From Magicicada septendecula (taxonomy: Eukaryota > Arthropoda > Insecta > Hemiptera > Cicadidae), in contig JAWRYS010000731.1 in NCBI GenBank assembly GCA_034769895.1, forward strand, positions 18,691 to 82,690: a stretch of 64,000 nt of DNA, given 5' to 3'. This document shows, piece by piece, positions 23,438 through 34,111 of the stretch. Under the pieces are notes generated by a model. That model did no database searches. It was not told the DNA's origin and worked only from the letters and a program-made list of their open reading frames with translations. Each line of letters opens with the position of its first letter. Position 1 is the stretch's first letter. Both the position numbers and the translations under genes were made by a program.

Positions 23438-24599
23438 AGCATATTTTTTGTTGAAAAGTCAATTGGTGTTGTCATGGTACCTGACAAAAAAGAAAAAATA
23501 TTTTTCTGTGACATTTCATATTGGACAGGGGTCTGGAACCTACTACTACTATTATTATTTTATTTTATTTTTTTTAATGCTGACAGTATTTGTGTAGGTG
23601 TTTGCCCCAAATGTAATAGTGCTTTCCCATGTGCAATATAGAAACAAAACCTTTACTACTAAGCACATTTTAGGCTTTTGTCCATTTAGTTTAATACATA
23701 TTTCCCCTAATTTTTATTCCATGAAATAATCAGGACCGTAATTGTTTTGTAGATATGATAAAGAAGTATGTTCATTTAAAATATCTCTGCCTTGACACTT
23801 GTCATCTTTGTTGTTTTACTATGGGTTAAAAATATATACTTTAATTTTAGTATTTTTATGTAGTTTCTGTGGAAACTCACCGGTTCGCATTTTCGATAAC
23901 GCACCAGCGATCGGCCGCAAATGTCCGACACGTCCTTATAAACATTTTCAATGTTAAAACAGTCATTTAGTGTAGGGTGACAAAAGTAACACCTTTAATA
24001 TTTGTCAAAGCAATGTATCAGTAAATAAATGTATGGTGGTCATCAAAAGCCACCATAAAACAATAAAGTGAAAGTGATGAATGCTTAGGGTTGAACATAG
24101 TGATTTGAACATTAAATTTACTGTATAGAACAATTACATTTGATTCAGCCTGCCATCCAGTTCTGCATATGATTATAAGAGAAACAAATGGATACTGAAA
24201 TACAGTATTTCCCCCAAAATAAGACTTCATTGTTAGATTTTTCGTTTCGGGTTGATTCACATCATACAGCATGGCACGATAAAATATTCCTTAATGTTTA
24301 TTTTTTATATCCTTATTTACATTAACCAGGCACTAACATGTACAGTCAAAGACAAAGACAGACACGACACTTTAAATTGGCGGAAAAGAATATTTTGCCG
24401 GTCTGTTCCTGTTCATCCCTGCCACTGCTGATTTGATTACTGTAAATAAGCTAGCGATATGATACATCACAGTCACTTGCCTTTGTAGTGACATGTACTA
24501 GTTTTGTTTATTATATTAGAGTGTTGTTTGTGTGACTATAGTAATATTGCAAAACTGTATAAATGTATTTGTCTTTGTACATTGTAAAATATAAATTGT

Positions 24600-24723
24600 A
24601 AACAACTGATTGAATATGTTAGCGAACATAATGAGTTTTATGCTTTATCAAACAGTAATAATAGCAACAATTTGCACAAAGATAAAATTTGGGAGGTGAT
24701 TGCAAAAAAGCTTAATAATTCCG
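24600..24723 (+). pseudogene. MADF-like DNA-binding exon fragment
   Basis: One frame reads KQLIEYVSEHNEFYALSNSN, then HKDKIWEVIAKKLNNSG, and stops at a consensus donor, gtaagt (24724-24729). The pattern (L-I-x2-V ... L-Y ... K-D-x-I-W-x2-I-A) is that of the N-terminal helices of MADF/Myb-SANT-like domains. These occur in insect transcription factors and in the accessory gene of Harbinger elements. No start codon in frame and no clear acceptor is seen upstream. Gypsy C begins 60 bp downstream. It is probably a fragment of a DNA-transposon accessory gene, not the host exon of BAP18. Confidence 0.4.
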
Positions 24724-24783
24724 GTAAGTACGAGTCATCTATAGTCTAAAGTAATAAAAGTGCATTTATTGCTTAAATTATTG

Positions 24784-25236
24784 TTTACAGACACCAATGA
24801 AATCACTACTTACCAGCTTTAATTAACCACAAATTACAAATAACAGTTTGTAGTCAACAAGATTATACTTGTACGTTAAATTTGTCCACATGCAATAATA
24901 ATGTCAATTAATAGAATTCTACACTAATTATAACATAATAATATTTCACCACAATACTTCAACATCCACTCGATCCGCACTAAGGAAATCGCTCAACACA
25001 ACTGAACTAACAAGCCGGCCGGCTGCTATGGCTTTTTATAGGTAGCGAACGTCTTCTAGAATAAACTTTCCATCCTTAATGCACGTCACTTAATGCGTAA
25101 TTCAAGTGTTCTCCAGAGCACTGTGGAACGTACTTAAGAGCAGTCTTGACTGATGCTACAAGGCTACATCTGCTCGACTAATGGGGGTACGGGTGGAGAA
25201 CGATCTCGGCTGTTTGAGGCAGTTCCATTTGTTTCA
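24784..25236 (-). repeat. 3' LTR of gypsy C
   Basis: The right end ttgtttca is set by the adjacent polypurine tract (plus strand ttgccccctcat). The left ~235 bp match the right arm. The outer few tens of bases present at 27618-27655 are absent here, so the LTR looks truncated on its outer side. Confidence 0.55.
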
Positions 25237-25330
25237 TTGCCCCCTCATATTAAGCCTGTTCGTCCCGAACTGGCAAACCAACTCTGAAGTAATACTTGGC
25301 CAGGTGATCTAGGTGGGCAACCTTGAATTT

Positions 25331-26030
25331 TCACTGTCCTTCGTGTTGAATCCTATAGACAACATCATTGATTCTCTTTTTCACAGTGTAAGGCCCTTCC
25401 CAGTTAGTCTGAAGTTTAGATGAGTGACCACGATAGTGCTTTGGGTTGTACAACCGAACCTGATCTCTTTCTTCGAAAACCACACTATTGCTGTGAATGC
25501 CATACCGAGTTTTCATTTGATCACTGGCTATCTTCAGCTGTCCTCTTATCAAGCAGTCCATTCCTCGCAGTTGGTTTTCTAATTCCAAGGAATAGTTCTG
25601 TGGGTCTTGGAACTGAGTATCAGGTGATCCGAACATCAAGTTTCTAGGAATATGAGTCTTCAGCTCAACCACTAGTTTTGCTGGAATCACTCTCATTGCA
25701 TCATGTATTGATGACCTATACGCTATTAGCTGGTCCAAGTATGTTTGGTTCCTATCAACGAAATCTTGCATAACTTCATCTTCAGTAACATTTCACCTGG
25801 GCGCTTCCATTAACTCAGGAACAAGCAGATGTCTTTCCTCGACAACCATAGTTGGCTTTCCATTCACTTCTTTTGTCATGTTACACATTCGTACTTTCTC
25901 TGCTAATTCTTCCATTTCCGCTTGCAATAGGAAGGGTTCCTCTTGATGACACCTGTTAACTTCTTTTTCGGCCAATGCCACTTGCTTGATCAAATGGTTG
26001 CCAGACCCTGTCATTTTAGCCATGCAAAGC
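25331..26030 (-). pseudogene. pol: Gypsy C pol remnant (integrase end)
   Basis: The 25331-25771 part encodes the end of a 412/mdg1-type integrase: MRVIPAKLVVELKTHIPRNL, LRGMDCLIRGQLKIASDQMK, then RLYNPKHYRGHSSKLQ and NWEGPYTVKKRINDVVYRIQ, which is the classic GPY domain. The part to its right (to about 26030) is charged, unassigned sequence. The catalytic core of integrase, RNase H and RT were not recognised. Confidence 0.7.
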
Positions 26031-26229
26031 TTTTATCTTCTCTTGGCCAACCCTCAGGACATTCTTTCTTAAGTCCACAATGAATCCGTAGGCATGTTGC
26101 GCCCATGTCAACTGTAAATGATGTTGGTTTACCTTCCGCAAATCCATTAATGATCAAGTTTCCACTGGTCTTATGTAGCGTGGAAACTGTGTGCTGTTCT
26201 GGAGCTTCAATTCTCCAATTGGTGCGATC

Positions 26230-27530
26230 ACTCCCTTTCTCAGTATTTTATTCCTCAACTGGCTACCTGTAGATGACCACGTTTTCCACAGTTGTAATAC
26301 TTTGGTCTTCTGTCTTTTTCCCATCGTTCAAATCATTGTGGCGTGCTTGAACTTTTGAATTGTTTGTCCGGCAACATTGTTTTTCTGCACCTATCGTAAT
26401 GGCAATGTGATACTGGGATCTTCTGACTACAGTGTGATGACATAAACCCATTAATGTAGCAGGACGCTGACTTCGCAGTTTCAAACTTGAGGGCGTGAGC
26501 AAGAGGTTCTGAGCTATTTTGGTGTCTTGCCATTCGTAACACTTGCTGAAGTTCACAATTTCCGATGCCATAAATAAATGTGTGCACTGCAAACCTCATT
26601 CAAAAATCTTCTGGTGCTTCAGGATAGGCCACTCTTAATCAGTCTGTCAATGCTTGCTTCAAACTCTTGAAGACTCTCCAGAATGCTGTCACCTTGCTCT
26701 CATCTGAGTGCAGTACACATCTCACAAATGTTATCACCATACCGTGATTCTATTGCTTTTATCAATTCGGCATAGATGTTCAGGCTATCAGGTGGCACTT
26801 CTGTAGTAGTTCTGCGGGATGTCCTTTTAAAGCGAGAACGAGTGAAACGGCCTTGTCTTTCTCCGTCCAATTATTTGCACTTGCAGTGGCTTCAAATTGT
26901 CGAAGATATGTTGCCCAGTAAGTTCTTCCATCAAAGGTTGGGGCCTTGACATGACCTGCCCCATCTACAGGCAAAGTGATTTTCTCTATAGTTTTATTTT
27001 CCATGTCTTCTTCTGTCTTTGCCATTGGTGCAGTCTGTTCAGAAATTTGTTTTGAAACGCTTGGCTGTATTTTCATTAACTTCATTTTTAATTTGATCTT
27101 TTATGTTTGCAATTGAGTCTTCTACTGCAGTTATTTTTGTTGACACAGCTTCTTCCACACTCAAGACAGATTTTTCTACTTAAGCTATTTTATTTGACAT
27201 GGATTATTCTACGTCAGATATTCTAGTAATTTGGTTATTAAACTCACCTCCTAATTCACCCACGTCACCACGTAGGAGACCCTATTCTGTGGTAGTATGT
27301 TCTTGCATCTGCTTTCGCTCCTGTATTAACACTTTGATGTTCACATTAACGCTACTTTCACATTTACGTTCCTCTGCTTCCTGCTTACGTTATTCCTGTG
27401 TTTCGTCTATTTCCTGTCTTCGTTCTTCTTTTTGTTGCCTTTCTGCTTCTTCCGCCTCTTGTCGTCGTCGTTCCTCTGGCAGCAACAGCAGCCCCTGGAA
27501 AGTTTCCATCATCTGATTGGTGTACATTGT
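26230..27530 (-). pseudogene. gag: Gypsy C gag remnant
   Basis: The clearest part is 26780-27085. It has GHVKAPTFDGRTYWATYLRQ, FEATASANNWTEKDKAVSLV and LALKGHPAELLQ, the standard insect gypsy Gag (retrotrans_gag) signature. Sequence toward 26240 continues with gag-like and linker material in several frames. Toward 27530 there is an E/R/Q-rich N-terminal part. It is broken in many places. Confidence 0.65.
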
Positions 27531-27617
27531 TTACAGATTAATTGCAAATTATACTAGTCTTGTTCAAAGTGTCCACTGTTTCCACTGTTAACGGTTCTGT
27601 CGCACTTCTGACCCACT

Positions 27618-27920
27618 GTTATGACGGTCTCACTGACCGTCGTTTGGTACAATGGAAACAAGTACAGACACCACTGAAATCACTAATTACCAGCTTTAAT
27701 TAACCATAAATTACAAATAACAGTTTGTAATAAACAAGTGATCAACAAGATTATACTTGTACAATACTAAAGTTAAATTTGTTCACACACAATAATAATG
27801 TCAAGTAATAGAATTCTATACTCATTATAACATGTCACCACAATACTTCGACATACACTCGATCCACGCTAAGGAAATTGCTCAACACAACTGGCTGTCT
27901 AACAAGCTGGCTTCTCTTGG
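27618..27920 (-). repeat. 5' LTR arm of gypsy C
   Basis: It starts tgttatgacggtctcactga next to the primer-binding-like site and matches the left arm from about 27660 to 27915. Beyond 27915 the match ends, and the true outer end of this LTR was not located. Sequence to about 28140 may still belong to it. Confidence 0.5.
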
Positions 27921-29194
27921 CTACATCAGCAGTCTCCAAGCGGGATCTGATAGATCTGAAGGTGTGGGCGACTTTGCAGAGGTCGTACGCCACAAGGAAG
28001 TCATGGAGTTCGAGACAGAATGCCCAGAGACTGCTATACATAAGAGCGTGAAGGCTTAACAATTGAGGAATTTGTGGAAGCCATGGGTCTAGGCCAGAGA
28101 TAGCACCTTTAGTGGAGGCGCTAGAAGCGATAGCGTCAGTCTTGTATTATATGCGACATGAATGCTTTCTGGAGTGGGTGCCAGGAACTCTGACTTGAGC
28201 ACCATGGGACTGTGTAATCTTGTTACCTTTGCCTGCAACTTAAGGGTATCGCGATGGTGGTGAGGATGCATCTGGTGTGAGGGTTTAGGTTCCTCAGGCT
28301 CCATAACCAAGATAAAGTGGCTGGCTGGAACCTCTACAGAAGTCGCAGAGAGAGAGATTTAAAAATATTATAATGTTTTAAAATTGTTATTTTTGCCTTC
28401 ACATGGCTTTTTATGTTCACAGTATACTTTAATTACACTTATTTTTATCTAATTTACACTTTGTTGATATTTGACACTCATTTATAATGTATAAGATTTA
28501 TTATAATGCCTAACTTCACATAATGCTTGTGATTCCTTGATTAGGTCTATGTATGATTTTAGTTGCTGTTTCTTACAAACTACTTCAATATTTTATACAT
28601 TATGATTAATTGAGTTATGCTTATTTGTGCTATTACATACATAATTTTAGGTGAATTACTTCCAGATTTTTACATACAGTAGTTAATATTACATTATTAT
28701 TTTCACTTTAAATCATTTACCATACTTTCTAATTCTACTACAAGTTGACATTTCATCCAATCCAAAATGGCAGAAAGCCCTCTTGCTTTCTATAAAATAA
28801 CCTTTTTACAAACTTTACAAATTTCAACTAGTTTAACAAGGATTATGTACTGTACCAATTTACAGTAGTAAAATATGTAGAGTGTAGAACTTGTGAGTTG
28901 ATTTCATTTACTTAATACAGCTTGGACAGATTACAGTGTACATTAATCATTTATAAAATCTCCCTTGACTTACACCAATTTTGCTGACTTTTATAGATCT
29001 TCCTCTATATAAAAACTAGATGACATAGTTAGTGTGTGCTACAACCATCTGGTCTAGTGGAGAGAATGGGAAAACATTCACATTCACATTAGGATATATT
29101 ATTTTGCCCTCTCTGATAGGAACTAGGTATAATTTATTAACTTGAAACAGCATAGAGTTGCACAGCAGTTAACTGTGATTCATTATTTTTATAG

Positions 29195-29286
29195 GTTGGT
29201 GAGATATTTACTGCAGCAGGTGCGGCTTTCAATAAACTAGGCGAGCTGACATTACAGTTGCATCCTACTGCAGATTCACCAGCAGG
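29195..29286 (+). CDS. BAP18: BAP18 exon 2
   Basis: The acceptor is ttatttttatag at 29183-29194. The exon encodes VGEIFTAAGAAFNKLGEL, then TLQLHPTADSPAG, and ends in phase 2 at 29286 before gttagt (29287). This is nearly the human BAP18 N-terminus as recalled (VGEIFSAAGAAFTKLGEL, TMQLHPVADSSPAG). The expected next residues (KWTE..EIEMLR, the SANT domain) are not found downstream in this window, so the gene continues past 64000 or the rest lies elsewhere. Codon use is ordinary and there are no disruptions. This is the only confidently identified host gene here. Confidence 0.88.
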
Positions 29287-30347
29287 GTTAGTTGATGTTT
29301 TGGTTTTCTGACATTGTTCTTACATAGTTAAGAAAGTATCACATTGCAATTTTAAATGTTTAATTCCAGATGACTTAAAGGGGTTGAAAAATGAATATAG
29401 TGTTGATTTTGTAATAAATATAAATGGAGACTAAAATGTTTGAAGAAAATTTTATTGAGTGTGGGTTCACTCAGTAATCTGATCTAAGCAGGTTCACTTG
29501 GCACTATAATTAAACTTCGGTGCTGTGTAACTTAGTAGGTCTGTCTACTAGCCAGATTATTTTATCTGTAAATATTGTTGCATTAAACTTATCAAACGTT
29601 TTTTAAATATTGCTTAATATTAGTTTTAGTCATAAAAATACTGCTGCCGTTTAATAACAAAACAAATTTAAATCACTAAAGGATCAATAACAGTCAGTAA
29701 ACGTTTAAGTTTGTGAGTGCTTTTAGTTTGGAAGAAATTAAAAACTAAACAGATATGTCTTATTGAATCGATTCAGCTATTTTTATTTGATATTTTCATT
29801 AGAATATAATGTACAGATGTATGGATAATTTTGTTATCTTCACATCACTGTTCTGTGGAGATATATATGCATCTTCATACTGAAGTCAGTATTACATTAT
29901 GCGGTTACAAAGCAGTTATTGTATATTGTATTCTATCATTTTATTACTCTCTTTACAAAACACTTTCCATCACATAACCAAACTTGGAAAAAGGTCTTGT
30001 TGAACCTTGTAGTTACATTTTTTTCTCAGTCATTTTCTTTATGAGGACAACTGTATCGTTTTGGAATGTTAATACTGAATTAGAGATTGAACAGTTTCCT
30101 AATACCAGTCGTTAATACCAGTGGTGAAGCTATTGAGAGGCTTTTGAGGCTTAGCCTACCCAAAAAATAAACGAAAAAATGAATACATGAAAAGTTAACG
30201 TTTCACGATTATCGTATTTTATAAGTTCATAACAATTGGTTTACAAAACGCACTCTAAAAGCGCGGTACGAATGGAACGCCACCAGGCTATGTGAGGCTT
30301 TCTGGCAAAGCCTCTCTCCCACCACCATATATGACGTGCGACGGGCG

Positions 30348-30348
<1 letters not shown>

Positions 30349-30392
<44 letters not shown>

Positions 30393-30400
30393 CGTGCGGG
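30349..30400 (+). repeat. (TG)n microsatellite and G-rich tail
   Basis: About 20 TG units (30349-30388) are followed by cgtgcgtgcggg and gagggagg runs inside the 5' untranslated part of the hAT element. Confidence 0.9.
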
Positions 30401-30586
30401 AGGGAGGGAGAGAAAGCTGTTGCGTTGCGGGCCAAGAGGCTAGTCTCCGTCTCGGGCAGTGAGCGTGAACGGGTATATCTTCCGTACTTAGTGCAATTCA
30501 TTTACGTTTAATTTAATTAATTTACGTTCGTTAGTGTTCATTTTATGTTTTTACTTGTATGTTAGTGTTAGATATTTTTGTGTACA

Positions 30587-32718
30587 ATGGGTGATACTGA
30601 GAGAAGATTAACGTCATTATTTAGTGAATTAAACGCGAAACCGTTTTCAAGTTGGAGTTATGAAACAAAGTGTGCCTACAAAGATAGGAGATTGACACCA
30701 CATTTAGATATTAAAATAGCGGATAGCAGACAAAATAGAAAGTTTAAATTCTCTTGGTACAAGAAATATCCTTGGCTAACAGGGTGCTCTGAGAAAAATA
30801 AATTATACTGTTATACCTGTATTTTGAGTGGGGGCGAGAAAGAATGGTCATCAGCTTCTTATAGTGTCTGTGTAACAAAAAATTTTGACAGAAAGGCCGA
30901 AAAACATCAATGTTCAAGAAGGCATCTTCAGAATGAAGAGACATTTTTATTGTTAGGTCGTGGAAGAATTGAACATTCCATTTCTGAAGGCGCTAAGCTT
31001 CAAGCCATGAAACAATGAAATTGTGAAGCAAAATAGATTTGTAATTGAGAGACTTATCGATCTTGTGTGCTTCTTAGGTAAACAAGAGCTTGCTTTTAGA
31101 GGGCATTTTGAAGATGAAAGTTCCGACAGCAAAGGTAATTATCTTGAATTATTGGAACTTCTCTCCAGACAAGAACAGTTTTTACGTGATCATTTGCAGT
31201 GCACTTCCAGTTTTAAAGGTACATCAAGTACAATTCAAAATGAGCTGATTGAATCAGTAACTGAAGTAATTAATGAACGCATTAAAGAAGAATTACATTC
31301 TTGCGAGTTTGTTAGTGTGCAAGCAGACGAAACCCTTGACGTTTCTTGTAAAACTCAAATGAGCATCATTCTTAGATTATGTACGCAAGATGGGCCTAAA
31401 GAAAGGTTTATTGGTTTCTATGATGTTTCAAAAGACAAAACAGCTGTAGGGTTATCAGAAGTTATTATCCATGAACTTAATGCTCGGGAAATTACTGACA
31501 AAATAGTTAGTCAAACCTATGATGGGGCCTCTGTAATGGCAGGAGATCGAGGAGGCGTCCAACAGTTTGTGAAACAGGTCTGTCCACGAGCTACATTTTT
31601 ACATTGTTACGCTCATAAATTGAATCTCGTGTTACTATATTGTTCAAAATCAATCAAACAAGTTAGACTTTTCGTTTATAATCTTGCAGCTTTCCATACA
31701 TTTTTCAGTAAATCCTCAAAAAGAACACAGCTGTTAGAAAATAAAGGATTTAGATTACCACAAACATGTACCACCCGCTGGAATTTCAATTCCCGAGCAG
31801 TGCATACAGTTTATGCAAAATACAATAAGCTGAAAGATGTTTTCCACACAATTACAGATAACATTGAAGAATGGGATGCAGAGTCATTCAACTGTGCTTC
31901 TGGCCTGCTTAATATCTTGAACAAAACACAATTCACTTACTTGCTTTGCCTTTACAAACAAATTTTTGTATATATAGACCACCTTTTCCCACTCCTTCAA
32001 AACAAAGTAACATCAGACATAAATATGTGTAATACTGAAATCCAGAAGACCATCAGAGTAATAAAGAATATGAGATCAGAAAATACTGTGAAATCATGTG
32101 TTGAAAACTCTAAAAAGATTTGCAACGATTTAAGTATAAGTGAACAAGAATTCGAGTCCTTCAAACTTTTAACCTACGAAATTTTGGACACACTGACTGT
32201 ACAAATGGAAACGTGTTTTGGAGATATTGAAAAGATCAGATTTGTCGAATTGCTGGATCAAAATTGCTTTGGGGGATATAAACTAGATTTTCCTGCAATG
32301 AAATTAAACAACCTTCTATCCACGTATCCATTTTTCAACAAAGAACGATTGGAAAATGAATTAAAGAATATTTATGTAGATGAAGAAAAACATTTACCCT
32401 TTGTAGACCTTCTGAAATTCATAACTAGCAATGGTCTTCAAACCATCTATAAAGAAGTGACATGACTTATCAAGTTGGTCTTGACATTTCCCATTACTAC
32501 AGCTTCCTCTGAAAGAAGTATGAGCACATTAAAAAGGATAAAAAAATTGCCTCCGAAATTCAATGACAAATGAACGATTAAGTTCTCTCAGTACAATCGC
32601 CATTGAAAAAAGTTTAGTTAAAGAACTTTCTATGGGTCAGAGTTTCAAGGAACGTGTAATTGATATTTTTGCAACAAAGAAGAATCGACGTGTGGACCTA
32701 TTGTATAAAAAAATTTAA
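30587..32718 (+). pseudogene. hAT transposase, TTF-type finger plus DUF4371 plus hATC
   Basis: Start ATG 30587 (MGDTERRLTSLFSELNAKPF). Domains in order: TTF-type zinc finger (about 30740-30960; KFKFSWYKKYPWLTGCSEK, LYCYTCILSGG, then FDRKAEKHQCSRRH), DUF4371 (about 31020-31560; SVQADETLDVSCKTQMSIIL, SQTYDGASVMAGDRGGVQQF) with FLHCYAHKLNLVL, an alpha-helical insert, and hATC dimerisation (about 32470-32718; FPITTASSERSMSTLKRIK, then ERLSSLSTIAIEKSLV). This is the family related to vertebrate ZMYM1. There are three disruptions: a 1-base loss near 31013, a TGA at 32463-32465, and a 1-base shift near 32545. The catalytic D in the DETLD motif and the CYAHKLNL block are present. It cannot make a full transposase. 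Confidence 0.9.
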
Positions 32719-33208
32719 GGTAAGGAAGCATATTTATATTTTATCAGCCTACCCAGTACTTACACATTAGCTTCGCCACTGGTTAATACTGTTATTTCAG
32801 TAACAATCACTTGTGTAGTGAAATATAATAGATTCCAGTTCAGCTGGGATGCTCAGGAAATGATTAATCTCAGAAACTGAAAATTCTGATTAATTCATTA
32901 TTTATTAAGAATGAGTTTAATAGTTGGGATTTTGCTTTGATCAGTCTTAGAATGGATGTACTCTATTGTATAATCCCCTTAGTAGTATAAGTCTATTTGG
33001 CAACAAGCCATAAAAGGGAATAAATGAATAAAGAAATTTAGAAGATAGGATTAGACTGTCTTATTACAACATTACTAGAGCTAAATACGGCAATAAAAAA
33101 GAGAAGATAATTTGAACTGTACTTATGTAATTTACTTATTGAAATATAACAAAGTTTTTTGATTTTTATTTTTACTAAGTCTGTATCAAATTGTGCTTCA
33201 GATATTAC

Positions 33209-33425
33209 TTAGCATTTATTTTTTGGCCAACGTGCTGTCCAGCGTTGCTCAGAATAATCAAGCAGACCCTCACGATTAAGGCTGTGCTGTGACTGATATA
33301 CTTTTCTGAGTTCATCTTCATGTTGTTCTGCATTAATCTGTTCAGATTCCATGTTATAATGTGTTGCACAATTTCTTTGTCATTAGGTTCTTCATAACCA
33401 GCCAGATTCCAGTCTTCATTAACAT
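33209..33425 (-). pseudogene. Transposase-like C-terminal coding fragment
   Basis: The minus strand reads VNEDWNLAGYEEPNDKEIVQ and, after a frame change near 33355, NMESEQINAEQHEDELRKVY, then SQHSLNREGLLDYSEQRW, to a stop at 33209-33211. The acidic, W-containing tail resembles the C-terminus of pogo/jerky-type (CENP-B/DDE) transposases, but this is a weak resemblance. It is short and shifted, and is reported as a decayed fragment. Confidence 0.3.
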
Positions 33426-34111
33426 GTTCTCTGCCAGTGTGTTTTGATCATTCCGTTCTGTGCTGGACAGTTTTTGGGTGCCTACAATATAATGTTATTA
33501 TTTGATCATTATGACTGACATGGCAGAGAACATCTTAAGCCATTTACATTCATCAACGTTGCAGCACCCTTAAAGTTTGTTGAACTTCATTCTCTATTTT
33601 AACTTTTTTGTCACCTTCACTGTTTTCGGTCATTACTAGTGCTGATTGTTTCATCATTTTTTTTAAATTTCATGCTAATTCCATGACGTACAATTATCAT
33701 ATATAAAATAACTAACTACTGGTTAGCCATTTTTGCAGCTCACTTTTATAGTCCCCCGTCATTATAAATAACGAGAAAATAGTCATCATGTGCCAAAACA
33801 CTCTGGACTGTTGAGGAGAATTGAAGAATGTACTAGACAGTAAGTCTACAAAATGGTGGAATGTCCTGTCTCTTAAACCTGATTGTACATCACATTGTTA
33901 TTTGTTGCATCATCATGTAGTGCAATAATTTTATTTCACCATACAATTACAGTGACAACACTGAAACAGCATTGCACTAAAAATCAGAAGCTTAGGCTAG
34001 CGTCACACTTACCGTTTTTGACGCTGCGTTCAGAACGGTAGCCCTTCTGCGTTGAAAACGCAGATATGTGGGAGTGTCACATTTACCGTTTGCGTAAGCT
34101 CAGTTGTCAAG

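Larger units (their letters stand above)
24784..27920 (-). mobile_element. Gypsy element C, reduced
   Basis: This is a third Ty3/gypsy family, coded on the minus strand. The LTR-like arms at about 24784-25020 and 27655-27915 match closely (ctttaattaacca, acaaataacagtttgta, ataataatgtcaa, catccactcgatcc-type blocks). A polypurine tract lies at 25237-25250 (minus strand gagggggcaatg). A primer-binding-like site lies left of 27618 (minus strand TGGGTCAGAAGTGCGACAG). Internal parts are a gag remnant and an integrase C-terminal remnant. No RT core was recognised. The element is about 3 kb, heavily decayed, with many breaks, and clearly older than arrays A and B. The outer parts of the two LTR arms do not match each other. 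Confidence 0.7.
22295..29194 (+). other. BAP18 intron 1
   Basis: This 6.9-kb intron runs from donor gtaagt to acceptor ttttatag. It contains a TIR element (22861-23437), a MADF-like exon fragment (24600-24723) and the reduced gypsy element C (about 24784-27920). The stretches 22301-22860, 23438-24599 and 28000-29194 hold no recognised gene. The 28089-28310 segment has a minus-strand open frame of about 73 codons with no recognisable motif. Confidence 0.75.
30111..32789 (+). mobile_element. hAT transposon (ZMYM1/DUF4371-type) with 8-bp TSD
   Basis: The element spans 30119-32781 and is flanked by a perfect 8-bp duplication gttaatac (30111-30118 and 32782-32789), the hAT hallmark. Terminal inverted repeats are cagtggtgaagctattg at the left and its partner cattagcttcgccactg at the right, two mismatches in 17. 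Subterminal sequences (tagcctaccc and cagcctaccc) lie near both ends, as a direct repeat. It carries one transposase gene on the plus strand. A (TG)n tract sits in its 5' part. Intact TSDs suggest a fairly recent insertion, although the gene is broken. Confidence 0.92.

Noticed and set aside
27832-28059. Open frame on both strands right of gypsy C
   Set aside because: It overlaps the LTR arm, is present on both strands and has no recognisable motif.
29287-30110. Third BAP18 exon close to exon 2
   Set aside because: No frame in the required phase encodes a KWTE-like SANT start between a plausible acceptor and donor.
30241-30501. Minus-strand frame with a long His-Thr repeat
   Set aside because: It is a translation of the (TG)n microsatellite inside the hAT 5' region.
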